Source of the DNA: Owenia fusiformis
Lineage: Eukaryota; Annelida; Polychaeta; Sabellida; Oweniidae
Assembly: GCA_903813345.2 (NCBI GenBank)
Contig: CAIIXF020000005.1
Span: forward strand, 35,839,375 to 35,903,374
Reading direction: 5' to 3'
Length of the DNA: 64,000 nucleotides
Position 1 is the stretch's first letter. Each line of letters begins with the position of its first letter. A program made the translations under genes and the position numbers. The notes under the pieces are model-generated. The model saw only the letters and a program-made list of their open reading frames with translations, ran no database searches and was not told the origin of the DNA. Of the stretch, positions 12,001-21,880 are shown one piece after another.

Positions 12001-12191
12001 GTACTCATGGAAGTCAAATGTAATATAAGTAAGATCTGGGGAGTTGTTTTCCAATATATGATCGAGGTATGCATCTGCGATTACTTTCTCCTTTCCTGAT
12101 TGGTCAACAAGATTTACGATGACACCTTTTTTGTAGGTTTTTAGTTCATCCTTAAAGTGTTGCTTGAAGGCTTCCTGACATTCTCCCATAC
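3016..12191 (-). CDS. INPP5F: INPP5F/SAC2-type phosphoinositide phosphatase, partial (5 internal exons of the SAC domain)
   Basis: Five exons (12191-11999, 11548-11471, 10223-10112, 9292-9164, 3086-3016; 583 nt) join in phase with GT-AG introns into one stretch of SAC phosphatase domain. Diagnostic phrases seen are VNLVDQSGKEK, FDFHEY then CRGMKFENV, the catalytic CX5R loop in VNCIDCLDRTNVVQ, WANNGDAISRQYAGTAALK, and DFTRTGKRELTGVMKDG. Family knowledge: SAC2/INPP5F removes the 4-phosphate from phosphoinositides on endocytic membranes. FDFHEYCRGMKFENV and GVMKDGMNSANR fit SAC2 better than SAC1. The last exon ends in phase 2, so the gene runs off the left edge; its C-terminal SAC end and hSac2/PH-like region are not here. 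No N-terminal exons were recognised to the right, although the first exon seen begins in mid-domain. Introns are packed with mobile and tandem repeats. The coding sequence itself looks intact. Confidence 0.9.
3087..3515. other. non-coding intron sequence
   Basis: First part of the 6.1-kb intron in genomic order. Includes a GGGCGGGCAAAA segment at 3181 and poly-T runs; no element ends were recognised. Confidence 0.35.
3516..4345. repeat. degenerate ~23-bp tandem array with an internally inverted block
   Basis: Units of the type CCCATCTTTTTCTTGCTAATG run from about 3520, become regular after 3780 and continue to about 4335. Between about 3943 and 4095 the units are on the opposite strand (GATGGGGACATTAGCAAG). 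The array therefore switches orientation twice, at about 3942 (CATCTTAAAGATG, a perfect head-to-head junction) and about 4100. A C-run (11 C) lies at 3625. Confidence 0.75.
4437..5193. mobile_element. 757-bp palindromic element flanked by TTAA (piggyBac-type target site)
   Basis: Arms of roughly 330-370 bp are inverted copies with only scattered differences. They start GGTGCTATGGAA and end TTCCATAGCACC, and are flanked on both sides by TTAA (4433-4436, 5194-5197). The loop around 4790-4860 is AT-rich and unrelated. It has no protein-coding capacity. TTAA duplication is characteristic of piggyBac transposases, so this is best read as a non-autonomous foldback member. Arm identity looks above 90%, indicating recent formation or gene conversion. 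Confidence 0.8.
5198..5577. other. intron sequence with one pogo-like MITE end
   Basis: GTACAGTGAAACCTGTC at about 5384-5400 is the left end of the CAGTRAAACCTGT family, preceded by TA. No matching right end was found before 5577, so the copy appears truncated. The rest is unassigned. Confidence 0.4.
7187..7641. other. unique block within the satellite
   Basis: This sequence replaces the expected satellite between the second and third copies. A 94-codon open frame crosses it (7103-7387) but shows no recognisable protein features and starts within repeat sequence; I regard it as chance. Confidence 0.4.
7642..7815 (-). mobile_element. diverged copy of the CAGGCCCGTAGCCAGG MITE inside the satellite
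   Basis: Shares with the complement of 17581-17784 the order: TGGATCAATTTTC-type start, GGGGTCACACTTGA, TTTTGGCCCGAAATCACTT, GTGCTCAGA, GATTTTGAAAAAATTTTGGC, C-run, CCTGGCCATGGACCT. Terminal repeats are degraded. It also holds a 9-G and a 9-C run. Confidence 0.55.
9164..9292 (-). CDS. INPP5F: INPP5F-like exon d (WANNGD...QYAGTAALK)
   Basis: The 129-nt exon (43 codons, phase 0 at both ends) encodes CRKLGLLPPDESLPL, then YQQVWANNGDAISRQYAG and TAALK. The acceptor is attttcag and the donor gtatgc. The WANNGD/QYAGTAALK block is a hallmark of SAC2-type SAC domains just C-terminal of the catalytic loop. Confidence 0.95.
9293..9660. other. INPP5F-like intron between exons c and d, unannotated part
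   Basis: No repeat family or coding block was recognised between the exon d acceptor and the MITE at 9668. Confidence 0.4.
9668..10096. mobile_element. ~425-bp MITE with CAGATGCGAGTAG ends, copy 1
   Basis: Ends are inverted: CAGATGCGAGTAG at 9674 and CTACTCGCATCTG at 10076-10088. The same element, clearly alignable throughout (ATATGTCCAGGAAA, GGGGAATCTCCCC, AAAGTTGATAAAC), recurs at 45806-46240. It contains a hairpin GGGGAATCTCCCC. No coding capacity; a target duplication was not clear. Confidence 0.7.
10112..10223 (-). CDS. INPP5F: INPP5F-like exon c, catalytic CX5R loop
   Basis: The 112-nt exon begins after ttgacag and ends at CAG|gtataa. It encodes KGMICEQRSVFRVN followed by CIDCLDRTNVVQTALARTVM. 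The cysteine-x5-arginine phosphatase signature is complete, so catalytic competence is preserved. A 36-bp minisatellite lies only about 14 bp upstream of its acceptor. Confidence 0.95.
10237..10489 (+). repeat. 36-bp minisatellite, ~7 copies
   Basis: The unit begins ATATAGAAACATCCAATG and ends CATCTTAATGA; copies differ by 1-2 bases. It lies immediately intronic to the catalytic-loop exon (10112-10223). All three minus-strand frames are open because the unit lacks stops, which explains several spurious ORFs here. Confidence 0.9.
10490..10645. other. short intronic spacer
   Basis: Nothing recognised between the 36-bp minisatellite and the donor-type array. Confidence 0.3.
10646..10836 (-). 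repeat. diverged segment of the exon-b donor array (~28-30 bp units, ~7 copies)
   Basis: Units read, on the minus strand, GATATTGTTGGTATGTAC with variants. They are the same repeat as at 11222-11470 but more mutated. A distinctive variant containing TACTATAAATACCAACA is present in both segments, which supports one original array split by the 10837-11214 insertions. Confidence 0.75.
10837..11071. mobile_element. ~235-bp MITE with ~33-bp inverted ends
   Basis: The left end TATCCTACACTTAGTGTAC and the right end (complement of GTACACTCCTTGTAAGTGTAGG) match apart from a 7-base indel. The interior has two tandem near-perfect palindromes, at 10910-10938 (CCGGAG..CTCCGG) and 10951-10979 (GCGGAG..CTCCGC). 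It is inserted in the donor-type minisatellite. Confidence 0.65.
11081..11214. mobile_element. 134-bp hairpin element
   Basis: The left arm ATCCTATGATTTT..GATATTGATAT pairs with the right arm ATATCAATA..AAAATCATAGGAT across a loop containing CTCGTTCGCTTCGCTC, which is itself a small inverted repeat. A similar right end (CTCAAAAATCATAGGATATCC) occurs at about 27223 before carbonic anhydrase exon 3. Confidence 0.6.
11222..11470 (-). repeat. amplified splice-donor minisatellite (28/30-bp units, ~9 copies)
   Basis: On the minus strand each unit carries ATGAGATATTGTTG followed by GTATGTACAATA. This is the 3' end of exon b plus its 5' splice site. 30-bp and 28-bp versions alternate. Reading past the authentic donor gives Trp-Tyr-Val-Gln-stop, so use of any later copy would truncate the protein. 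Confidence 0.9.
11471..11548 (-). CDS. INPP5F: INPP5F-like exon b, with a 3' end made of minisatellite sequence
   Basis: The 78-nt exon encodes RGMKFENVDVLTESIPDVIKDMRYC. Its acceptor is ttacag and its donor gtatgt. The last roughly 18 coding bases plus the donor match the unit of the tandem array that fills the following intron sequence, so the true donor at 11470 is the first of many near-identical donors. Exon phase continues correctly into the next exon (TG|G, Trp). Confidence 0.9.
11549..11998. other. intron between INPP5F-like exons a and b
   Basis: A 450-bp AT-rich intron with clear GT-AG ends; no repeat family recognised. Confidence 0.6.
11999..12191 (-). CDS. INPP5F: INPP5F-like exon a (SAC domain core before the catalytic loop)
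   Basis: The acceptor reads ctccag and the donor gtaagt. The exon is 193 nt and starts two bases before an in-frame ATG codon. It encodes GECQEAFKQHF, VIVNLVDQSGKEK and TYITFDFHEY, all phrases of the SAC2 domain. It ends on TG, and the next exon supplies T to make the Cys of HEYCRGM. The ATG near its start is almost certainly internal, since family members have several hundred residues before this point. Confidence 0.92.
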
Positions 12192-12690
12192 CTGGAGATA
12201 GAGAAATATTAAATCTAATTTAATTTTAATTTATAAAATAGTAATTGAATCACATTCAAGTCACCAAGAAACTGGGGATTAATTTGGCAAAATGTCATCA
12301 CCTGGAAAAGTGTAACAATTGTTACTAATACCAATAATACAAAGAAGTCATAAAAATGGTTGCTATGATGATAAGTCACCACTTCTTGTTACTGAACTGA
12401 TGGAGAATGTTCAGTGAAGTTCTTTTTCCCCTTTTTTATTCCAATTAAATACATTTCATGACAGAACAGCCAATACTTTTGACAATTGTGTATATGTCAA
12501 ACAGTCATGCTGGTATTTTAGACAAATCTGTCAACATAACCTATCACTATTCTTATTTAGTAGCATCCATATTATATTTCTGTATTGTGGGATTGTTTCA
12601 TTCTGTATTTCCTATATAAACAAATGACAATTGATTATCGAATAAATTGTATAATGTACCATCACATATAGAGTATACAATTGTAGACCT
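12192..12690. other. sequence upstream of the first visible INPP5F-like exon; one ATGTCACC repeat copy
   Basis: About 12286-12410 shows the GCAAAATGTCA..GTAACAA..TAAGTCACCACTTCTTG pattern shared with 39175, 40050 and 52476. No preceding SAC exon was found. Confidence 0.35.
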
Positions 12691-12980
12691 CTCTTGAGGT
12701 CAACCGGCAAAATTGTATTCCGATACTGTAAACCTTGTACAGTATTGTTGACCGCGACCGTAGGTAAAAAATTGTGTTCATTTTTTCCCCCAAATTTTTT
12801 TTTCCCAAATTTATAAATAAATTTAAAATCAAAAAAAAAATTGGTAATTTTTCACGAATTTTTGGAAAACTTGAAGACTTTTCAAAATATAAAAAAATAT
12901 TTTTTCAAAAGTACATCAACAGTACCTAGTAGCGGTCAACAGTACATATTGTTGACCTCTAATCAACCAATCAGAATTGA
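12691..12980. mobile_element. possible small inverted-repeat element (GGTCAAC-type ends)
   Basis: TTGAGGTCAACCGG near the left, and GTTGACCTCTAATCAA near the right, are inverted. Between them are ACAGTATTGTTGACCGCGACC and poly-A/T runs. Alignment between the two halves is patchy and no duplication was seen, so the call is tentative. Confidence 0.3.
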
Positions 12981-13019
12981 GTATTTTAATTGAGGTACTA
13001 ACAATAAAACTTGTTTAAG

Positions 13020-13175
13020 GGGAAAACCTTTGAAACCTCGATAAAGAGCTCCATTTGGGAGTTGTTCCACTTATAGAGGTTTATTTAACATAAGTTGATC
13101 TTGAACTCTTAAAGAGTTCTACTAACAGAGGTGTTCTACATCTACAGCTGTTCCACTTCACAGGTTTCATTGTAT
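13020..13175. mobile_element. pogo/Tigger-like MITE, diverged
   Basis: Starts near TGAAACCTCGATAAAG and ends CACAGGTTTCATTGTA. The interior has GTTCCACTTATAGAGG and AGGTGTTCTAC phrases of the family seen at 39578. The terminal TA and CAGT are partly mutated. Confidence 0.5.
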
Positions 13176-14276
13176 ATGTTTATTCCAAATAAGGCAGTGT
13201 GACATTTGATAGAATGGTTGCAAAAATGGATTTGAATACCTGAGTTTAAAGAACAAATGAATTCAGAAGTTGACTGACAAAATAGCATATGTGGTATTCT
13301 ATAACACAAGCTAAAATACATTATAATGATCTGTTCCATTCAATCCTCATGCGTATTCTTGTTTTTACAAGCTATTTTGGATAGATTGAAAAGATAAATG
13401 TTTTTTAAGAATTTCAGGTACTTCAGAACACTCTTCAAACAGCCCTTTGATGAAGTTCCTAACCATTCTTCTTATTTATTACACTTATCCAAAGCTCTGT
13501 ATTTATTTATAAACTAACACTTCTGGTTTACAAAAGGAAATGGGAAAACTATGTTGTTCAAAGAGTCAGTATGTCAATGTCTGAATGTCAAGTTTACTGA
13601 AAAGTAATCCTCCTCAGTAATCCTTTTGATTCCTTTTTGACATTTTAAAAATACCCCAATTTCATGGTATATTTTTGGACATTATAGCTACCCCCTCCAT
13701 ATTAAAGTCATGAAAGTAAACAGCCATCTGGCTTACTTATTAAATTAAAAATCATACTATATAAATGGCCAAACTAAATGTATGAAAATGTCACTACTGG
13801 TGAAAAATGAAAATGAAACTTTCGATCAGTTTCATGTTGAGTCAAAAATTTACATTCAGGAAAATATTCCTCAAACAAAATAGAATTTTCATTATTATTA
13901 CTATATCATTATGTTGTCCATGCCTTCTACAGTGTGAATCAATATACACATAACACATCCTTCCAAATTAGGCTGGGTGAAAGAAGTGAAGAAAATTAAT
14001 CTTTATTATTAAACAAGATCAGGGTCAATACAACACCCCTACTTCTTATATCTTCCAATCTATTTTAAAATAAATCAAAACAACTACAACATTTTGTTTG
14101 TACCAAGCTACACAGGATTAATTATTTTTTGAATTAGTTGCTGAATTATATATAGGTATACACAAATAATTTAGTCATTGATAAATACATAAGTAGATAA
14201 AAAGGGTTTAACTTTAGTAAACTTTTGATGTAGATATAACCTTGGAGTAAGTATAAGACTGAAGCTGAATCAATTC
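13176..14276. other. non-coding, nothing recognised
   Basis: AT-rich. A 65-codon minus-strand frame (13142-13339) begins in the MITE end and has no protein features. No RNA gene seen. Confidence 0.35.
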
Positions 14277-14360
14277 AATTTCAAAATAATTTATTTCAGT
14301 TTTCATTACAAAATTTACAACATTATACGGGCTATGACACCCCAGGGGGTGTGTAACTGC
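14277..14360 (-). mobile_element. possible retroelement 3' end
   Basis: On the minus strand a CACCCCCTGGGGTGTCATAG hairpin is followed by an A/T-rich tail ending in a TTGAATTG-type short repeat. This layout is common in non-LTR 3' ends. Similar to the CCTCAGGGGTGTGAATG tail at 35280. Confidence 0.25.
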
Positions 14361-14778
14361 CAACAATTAAATTTACAATAAACATGATATAACAAATTAA
14401 TATGAAATTTTGGTCAATATGATTATAATAAATAGCCTTAAATACAGAAGCTTGATGCAAAATGCTTGGTTTTCATTAAATTCACAAATCAGGGGATAAA
14501 AACATGTCCAGTAATTTCGAATGGTACCACTGGAAATAGTAGTTTATGGTAGTAGTGTGTTCCTCATGTACCTGGAATCTGATGAGTCTGTTTCTAGATA
14601 TAATAAGGAAACACTGTAAAACGATCACAGGCTACCGAGTAAAATCGAACCTACCTCTCTTTGGATCAAAAAATGGAGGTATGCATCCAGTATCTTTTTC
14701 TAACAATAAAATTAAGCTCAACTACAAATTTTGACATTTGATGTTCCTTTTTACATCTGCAGAATCAGTTATAAGTTT
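14361..14778. other. non-coding
   Basis: A 62-codon plus frame (14546-14734) was examined and not recognised. There is nothing else to report. Confidence 0.3.
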
Positions 14779-14935
14779 TCATTTATTTTTTTTATTTATT
14801 TATTTATATTTATATTATACGACCATGCTAAATAAAACATTCCAACGGAATCTTATCATGGTCTATATAGCAAATACACAAGTTATACAATGAACAATAG
14901 AAATTATCACCCACATATTGTCTCATAATATATAA
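14779..14935 (-). mobile_element. truncated non-LTR retrotransposon 3' end with AAAT tail
   Basis: Read on the minus strand, a unique segment (TTGTATAACTTGTG, GACCATGATAAGATTCC, TTTAGCATGGTCGTATAA) ends in several AAAT repeats. A 5'-truncated body with a short-repeat tail is typical of CR1/L2/RTE-like insertions. The family was not determined. Confidence 0.4.
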
Positions 14936-15157
14936 CCTTTGTTTAGATATTGTACCATTACATGATTACATTTGCCATAATATGTGTTCTTCATAAGGCT
15001 GCATAATGATTTCAAGTACATGTACATGCACAACATACATACTTCAAGTATTCTAGCTATGCAAAGTTATGCAACAGGTTCCCTAGGATGAATATACTAC
15101 CAGTCCATGAGATCATGCAAGCTGAAATGCGGCTTGTTATTGAAAATTATATTAGCC

Positions 15158-15850
15158 CTATTTACACAGCACATGACATTTTAAGACGTCTTGGCTAAAA
15201 CGTTTTAGTAAAATCATGTTGAGTTTACACCACAATTTTCAAGACGTCTTACGAAATATGATTGAGTTTACACTTGTTTTTCTAAAACGTCTTAGAGATA
15301 TGTAGGCATACATGTAAAATGAAAAAAGCAGTTGAGCACTTATTGAAGGACCGTTCAGTCAACATAGCTATTCCTTTCCCGCTTCTATACTTTCTGCAAA
15401 AGAATGCATCAGTTTCAAAAAATATATGTCCTAAAGAAAGCATTTTTAAAGCATGAAAGAGGGCAGGAAGATTTTGTGCATATATTAGGATTATGAAAGA
15501 ACGCTAGGCGAATTAGTTCTTCTCAATATTTTTTGGATGATAGTATTAGAAAAAGAGACGAGACAAGAGAAAGGACCATGCTACACATGTAATCAGGAAG
15601 TTTCAAATTTTTTGTTCAGCGCAACACATAAAACCGGGCTAAAAGCTCTTAGCTAAAACTGATGGATTTACACTCGCTTGTAAAACGTTTAACGCTAAGA
15701 CATCTTGGCTATGACTAGAATCCTGCAATGTTTTAGCTAAGCACTCTTAGCCGAGAGCTCTTGAGAAAATCTGGATTTACATTATATTTGTAAAACGTTT
15801 TGACGCTAAAATGTTTTGGCCAAGATGTCTTAGGGCTCTAGTGTAAATCA
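15158..15850. mobile_element. ~690-bp element built from AACGTT/GACGTC palindromic motifs
   Basis: Left end TATTTACACAGC..TTAAGACGTCTTGGC; right end, inverted, ATTTACACTAGAGCCC..AAGACATCTTGGCC. Inside, TAAAACGTTTTA and AAGACGTCTTG variants recur many times, in both orientations, with the phrase TTTACAC between blocks. Non-coding. Probably a MITE with multi-copy subterminal motifs. Confidence 0.55.
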
Positions 15851-17580
15851 AACAATTGAATATTAAGAATCTTATCTGGTTAAATGTGTGTCAATCAATT
15901 AATCAATGAGTGATTAAAATTTACACCTCTAAATTATTTATATAATAAGCTTGCTGAGGCAGCAAATTAACTGCTTCAATTAAATAAAATACAACTTATA
16001 CAATACTGTCTATCTGAGCTATTTTCCCCCATACCCCTCCCAGCTCAGAAGCCCCTCCCCCCTTTCTAATCTCCACCACTAGAGAGCTCATTATAATGCC
16101 TTCATGGCAGTTAGCACTTGAACATGCTACTATGACAACTACTAACTGTGCATCATTATTGTAAATGAATAAAATAAAATAAAAAAACATTTGTAAAAGG
16201 GTCAACATTATGGATAGGTAACAGGTCGAGGGTACACTGTATTGTTTTTCTGGGTCTCTAACCTGTCAAATCCAAATTTAAATTGCTTGGTAACCATGGC
16301 AACCACTTTACTTTGTATATCATATAATGGTCAAGCAAGCAGTACTGTTGATTAAGTGTTTATTTTTAAAGCTGATCATTGCCATCTGATGTTGATATAG
16401 CAACCTAAATATTTACTCTCTAAATTACAGAAGTGGAAGACCCCCTATTGGATATGTGTATTATCCTACTTTTTCTTTCCCCATACTGTGCATGGAGAAT
16501 ATACTAGTATAGTATATCTAGGAAGCAGGATGGATATTTCTGCAGTACTTCGGGACATACACATATTTCCCTCAGGATACAGCCCATATCCTAAACCGAC
16601 TCAGTACATAACCCTTGTTAATCCAATAACAAGAAATTATTACATTAATTCCTTGAAATCTCATATCCACTACCCTAATATATAAAAAACTAAAACCAAC
16701 ACTTAAAGGTTTTATAAGTAATGTGAAGGAATATTTTATTATGGACAAACGGGTTGGCAGAGGCGATAAGTGGAAAATCATGGAAACAAAATTAAACAAA
16801 TGAAACTGATGATTTTTTCCTTTAAATAAAAAAAATGCCAATGGTGTAACGTCTCTTAAGACGAAATATTTAACCACTGTACTGTATTGTAAAATTGTTA
16901 AATGTAGGTTTACCATGTAACTGTACTGTAATTGTTTTTTGCAGTTGCTTTAACATGCTTATTCTTTGAAATAAAAAAAATTATAAAAAACAAAACAAAA
17001 AACAACAACACAAATTTGATTTTTTAAAAAGCTGCATACCTTGTTAATCTAAAATGCAATCAACCATTGCAGTTTCCATAAATGGAAAAATACTCCCATC
17101 ATAATATACTAATACAGAATAAAATTCTAGAATTTGTTTTGGTTTCATAATAAATTAACTTTGCTATTAAAGAATGACAAGGATTGTATTTTTCTATGAA
17201 AAAGACACATGAGTCTTTAACATATTTACAATGAATATTTTCTGATAACAAGGAGTGGTACATTTACAGGAAGTTAAACTGAAACCAGATTTACCAAATG
17301 ATTTCTCTATTTATCATCCTGATATCAGATCAGATATGATTCAGAAGCTGTATATTTTTATTACTTTTCACTTTCATTTTCCAAATCTTATAATTAAAGA
17401 CTTTATTCAGCTGCCTGTCAAAATGCTTTTATTCTATTTAGGAATCATTTCATTACTGCAGTTTTAAGGTATATAAAGTTCTTAGATGATCACAATGCAC
17501 GATGCATCCTGCTAAAGTGAGCATCTCAATTGCATCACATTGTCCAGAAGAACAGAGGCAGAGTAGGAATGAATTACCAT
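15851..17580. other. non-coding; two weak open frames
   Basis: A plus-strand open stretch at 16488-16800 (MDISAVLRDIHIFPSG; later MDKRVGRGDKWKIM in another frame) and one at 17255-17345, after a ttacag (EVKLKPDLPNDFSIYHPD), have protein-like composition. However, they are interrupted and unrecognised. They may be decayed retroelement or gene fragments. Confidence 0.25.
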
Positions 17581-17784
17581 CAGGCCCGTAGCCAGGGGGG
17601 TCTCATGGGTTCAAGCGAACCACCGCCCTGGCCAAAAATTCTTTCAAAATCATGACGTTTTTCATCATTCTGAGCACTTTTTGAGTGATTTGGGTCATTT
17701 TTGGAACCAAATTGTCAAAAGTGAATTCCCCCTGGAATTTTTCAAAAAGTGAACCCTCCTTGGCAAATCCTGGCTACGGGCCTG
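17581..17784. mobile_element. 204-bp MITE, perfect 16-bp ends, 6-bp target duplication
   Basis: CAGGCCCGTAGCCAGG at the left and its exact complement at the right, flanked by TACCAT on both sides (17575-17580, 17785-17790). The interior is GC-richer, with the phrase CAAAATCATGACG. Related copies: 7642-7815, 35341-35475, and half-copies inside the 555-bp satellite. Confidence 0.85.
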
Positions 17785-20700
17785 TACCATGATGATCATA
17801 ATGCGTCATTAGCTATATACTGGGACATACATTGGTTCTTTAGATGTGCATTATGTATCACCATGTTAACAACTGTTTAATGATAAAGAAACAGTTCAAG
17901 AGTCCAATATAATGTGCTTCAGGCTTGGTTTGCAAGATTGGAACAAGAGAGTTTGACTTTTGTTTGACTTTTCCTTGTAATTCAATTCTCAATTCAATGT
18001 ATTAAATTGTTTGGGTTACTTAAGACTGTAATAATATCTAGAATTTGTGAAGGGATGTCAGCATGACATGACAATATGACGCTGAAACAGATGTTTAGTA
18101 TTGAATAAACTGTTTATTGTTTATACTGCTCTGGGGATGACGCTTACGAGTACAAATAAATAACAAATAAATATGAATAAATACATTGCTTTCAGGATGT
18201 TTTTTCTTAATCTTGTGTATTTTAAAAAATATTTTTCCAATTTTCTTCTATTCTTTGATTTTTATAAATTCTTTTTTTATTTACTCTTCCTATTTCTATT
18301 TGTTAACTATGGTTTCACATGATCTCAAAGAAGTGACCCATGGTATGATAAACAGTTAGGCCCTTGCAAAGTATATGTTTGTTTAGCAGTGCCTTCCTAC
18401 ATTCTAAAATCCCTCAGTCTAGTCTTTTTTCTTGTATTTTTAATATTTGAAATTTTTTTATTTGACATGTGCTTCTCACTTAAAGGCAGAATCAAATCTA
18501 TGGGTGTGACAAAATTACAAGCAACATGTACAATCGACCTACCAATCTATTCCCTACAATCTCAAATACAATATCTACAAAAAGATTCACGATATGTTAT
18601 AAATTGGTGAAGTTATAATAGATTCAAACGGCAAAAATAGGTGGAAAATGTTTATATTCTCCCAAATAATAAGAATTGTAACCATTCTTATCGAAAAATA
18701 ATACATTATTTTAAAAATATTTAGTCTTCCTGATATAAAGTGTGAACTTTGGGGATTTTTAGACATTAGACATGAAAAAGAATGACATAAGCCAGAAATA
18801 TTCTAAAATTGAAACCAACTTTTGTTGGGCTGCTCGCTAGATCTGTTTCTCTTTTTAAGAGCCGGTGGTGTTAGGTTTTACGATTAAATAAAAAAAAGTA
18901 TCGTAAGTCATTATTGTCATTCTGACACTCATCGCATCTTTTTTTTCAATAAAACATGCTCTCGCTGGCATCTCATGGCTGAAGATAAATATGATGCCAT
19001 GGTTTATTACGATGCATTATTGTCACTTTTCACACATTTCAAAAAGAAATCCTGCTAACCTAACAATTAGCCCATAGGGCCTTACTAGAGGTATATCTTT
19101 ACAGGTAGTGTTGAAATACTGATCAAACAATACCAGGTTAGTACAACTGTGATTGTCAATAGAACACAGTCTAGCATTCAGTCTCATATATGACAGACAT
19201 CATTCAACAGAGATAAAGGTAAGAACAACACTTGATTATCTCCTTTAGAGATCTGCTCCTTTCGGAGCACAGCGCAACATATGTACATTTAACTGTATGT
19301 ACTTCAATACATGGTAATTTGTCACACTCATGTACATTTAATTGACTAATGACTCTAATATGAACATGTGCTGTATTTATGATAATGTACATGTACATGT
19401 ATACACAATGAGTCTCATAAAGTAAGACATGTACAAATCAATGATAAAACAATGCATTCAACATTTACTAACTCTTGAGTACTGCATGAGTGTTGATAAT
19501 GACATTGAACTTGAGTATATTCATACTTACAATCTCTTACTACATTCAAATAATAAAAAGAATGACATTTTGATTTGTATGTTGGAATATTCATTTTACA
19601 TTGGAATCAGCTCCTCCTTCCTTATTCCGGGAATTCGGGAGAAAATTCGGGAGTACATAAAATTCAAATAACAGGATATATGGAGGACGGAGGTGTGAAA
19701 TAAAGCAAATAATTTAAGATTAAAGTAGGGTCAATACTCAATACTGGTTATTTTACCACCTACTTCAGGTAGTAGTGTATGTTCAGAAAGTTTAATGGTT
19801 TCCTCACTGGAGTCTTGTTCAAGTCTAGAGTGTATGAAAATTCAGAAAATTCAGAAAATTCAGTGACTGACTTTTTTACTAAACCCTAGGTCAATGATTT
19901 TTCTCTTTTTGTTCATTTAGAATATTTATCCATGCTCACCTAATTATTTAGGTTTATTTATGCATTTTTGGGGCAAAACTGAAAGTTAGAGACCATTTAT
20001 GGAACATCTGGATAAATTGAATGCTGGAGTCAATGAGGGAAAATACATGGGCTTTATGCAAGATTAAAGAACTCAAATTGTTGCATCTGTTATTTCATTG
20101 TTTCATATACAAGCGCATGTTCCATATTTCTGGGAGGGAGAGTCGAACCTTTTAAAAATGTAGATATTTTAATTTGACTCTTTCCTCGAATGCAGTATTG
20201 ATATAGGCAAAACTGTCGGTATGCTTTTCACACCTGCCCCTGCATTTGTTTAACCTAGTAATGTTTGTAATATGTCACTCTAACCTATGTATCTGGGTCT
20301 TGGAGTCACAATGACTCCGATCAGTCACGCATTTTGATAGTTATCAAGTTTCATCTCATCTTTCTACAACGCTATGCATTTGGCATCTTGAGATAGTGAA
20401 GGAATGAGAAGACACATACTGATGACAACACATGTAAATAACTGTATAGTGACCCATGTGTCGGAGAGACTGACATATATAAGAGTCAATAAAAAGAATA
20501 TATATATATCTAGTTTCTTAATATTGTGAATATGTCTGTTAAGGGTGGTTGACATTGTAATTCATTATTTTGTATTTCATTGTACTGAGTAATCTTTTTC
20601 TTAAAAATGGAAAATATAGTATGACACTTTTGGATAAAAACTGGATCAGTGTTTGTATGGAGTTGTTTATTTCAATATTTAGTAGTGGAATTTTATGAAC

Positions 20701-21208
20701 TGGAGAAAGTTACGTGTAAACAAGCTTTATTTAATTTGGTAATTTACGTTAATGAAACCATAGCAACATATAGGTACAGATGTAGTATAATGGTCTGGGA
20801 CAAAAGCAGGTACATTAAATACTACATATGTAACAAGTGATAACACAGTGAAATTGTGATAACAGGAATAGTATTCTGATGCATTCTGATCTATGAAACC
20901 GTCTCTTAAACACTCTTTCGAATAGTTTGATTTTTTGATTTTGCTTCTAAAGGTAGCTCTGTATGTTCATAATTTTTACTAATTTTCATGATAATTAATA
21001 AAATGGGTAATATTGTTTCATACACGTACATGTATTTTATGTTGATATTTACATATTATGGTAGAAAACACATACAAATGAAATAAAATATTACCTCTTT
21101 CATTGATTAACAGTAAGTAAGATTAATAGAAAACTATAGACATACAGATCTACCTTAAAAGAGAGCTTCGTGTACCAATTCCTCAAACATTCAGAGAACC
21201 TCTTAGTT
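17785..21208. other. 3.4 kb non-coding, one possible retroelement tail
   Basis: Near 18110-18180 a phrase CTCTGGGGATGACGC is followed by repeated AATAAATA units, resembling a plus-strand retroelement 3' end. Near 19835-19860 a short ATTCAGAAA triplet repeat occurs. No gene recognised between the two main genes. Confidence 0.3.
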
Positions 21209-21210
21209 TA

Positions 21211-21447
21211 CAGTTGGGGACATAAATAAATGACAGGTGGATTTGCTGAAGTGAGGATTTCCCATGTTAAAAATAAGAGAATTTACAAGAGGCCATAAAT
21301 CAGTGGATGAGATTATACAAAATGTAAAATATACAAATTTTAAGGGATATGTATCTAGACAATATTGGAAATTATGGGCTTTCAGACCACCATAATTAGG
21401 AAATGGTGATCGAAAATCGACCTGTCATTTATTTTTGTCCCCAACTG
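21211..21447. mobile_element. 237-bp Tc1/mariner-type MITE with TA duplication
   Basis: The left end CAGTTGGGGACATAAATAAA and the right end (complement: CAGTTGGGGACAAAAATAAA) match over about 28 bp, and both are flanked by TA. It sits 430 bp upstream of the carbonic anhydrase ATG. Confidence 0.8.
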
Positions 21448-21735
21448 TAGAGTGCAAGTTGTAAATACCATTATGACATAAGTATATATTTGAACAGCTA
21501 ACTTGTATACATGATAAAACACATCATTACTGAACCTTTAAAATATTTCAATTGTTCAAAACACATGTATAAATGAAAATTATTTAACCAATATAAACAA
21601 TTCATACTTGAATAGTATAAACATCCCTATTATTTTACAGTAAAATCTAGTTAAAACAATAAAATTTTAATCGAAAGCAAATGCCATTTCATACAATCAA
21701 AAACAAATCATTGCTGATTTTTTTTGTATTTACAG

Positions 21736-21880
21736 TGCCTAGAGAGACGATAACCAATCAGAAGCATTCATTTGATTTGTGAATTGGATTGAGAGAACAA
21801 GAAGCCACTTGTGAAACCTCAAAGGTTATAACAGTTGAGAGTTCATCTTGGAGCAGGCAGGAATATATTTTTGAGCCAAC
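21736..21880 (+). promoter_or_regulatory. 5' UTR / proximal promoter of the carbonic anhydrase gene
   Basis: Two readings are possible. A T-rich tract ending in tttacag at about 21735 could be an acceptor, making this the 5' part of exon 1 behind an upstream non-coding exon. Alternatively, the ACCAATCAGA at about 21753 is a good CCAAT/NF-Y box and transcription begins between it and the ATG. No convincing TATA box was seen. Confidence 0.35.

Noticed and set aside
14546-14734. Possible tRNA or SINE internal promoter near AATCGAACCTACC
   Set aside because: The match to a T-arm is partial and no A box or cloverleaf can be drawn around it.
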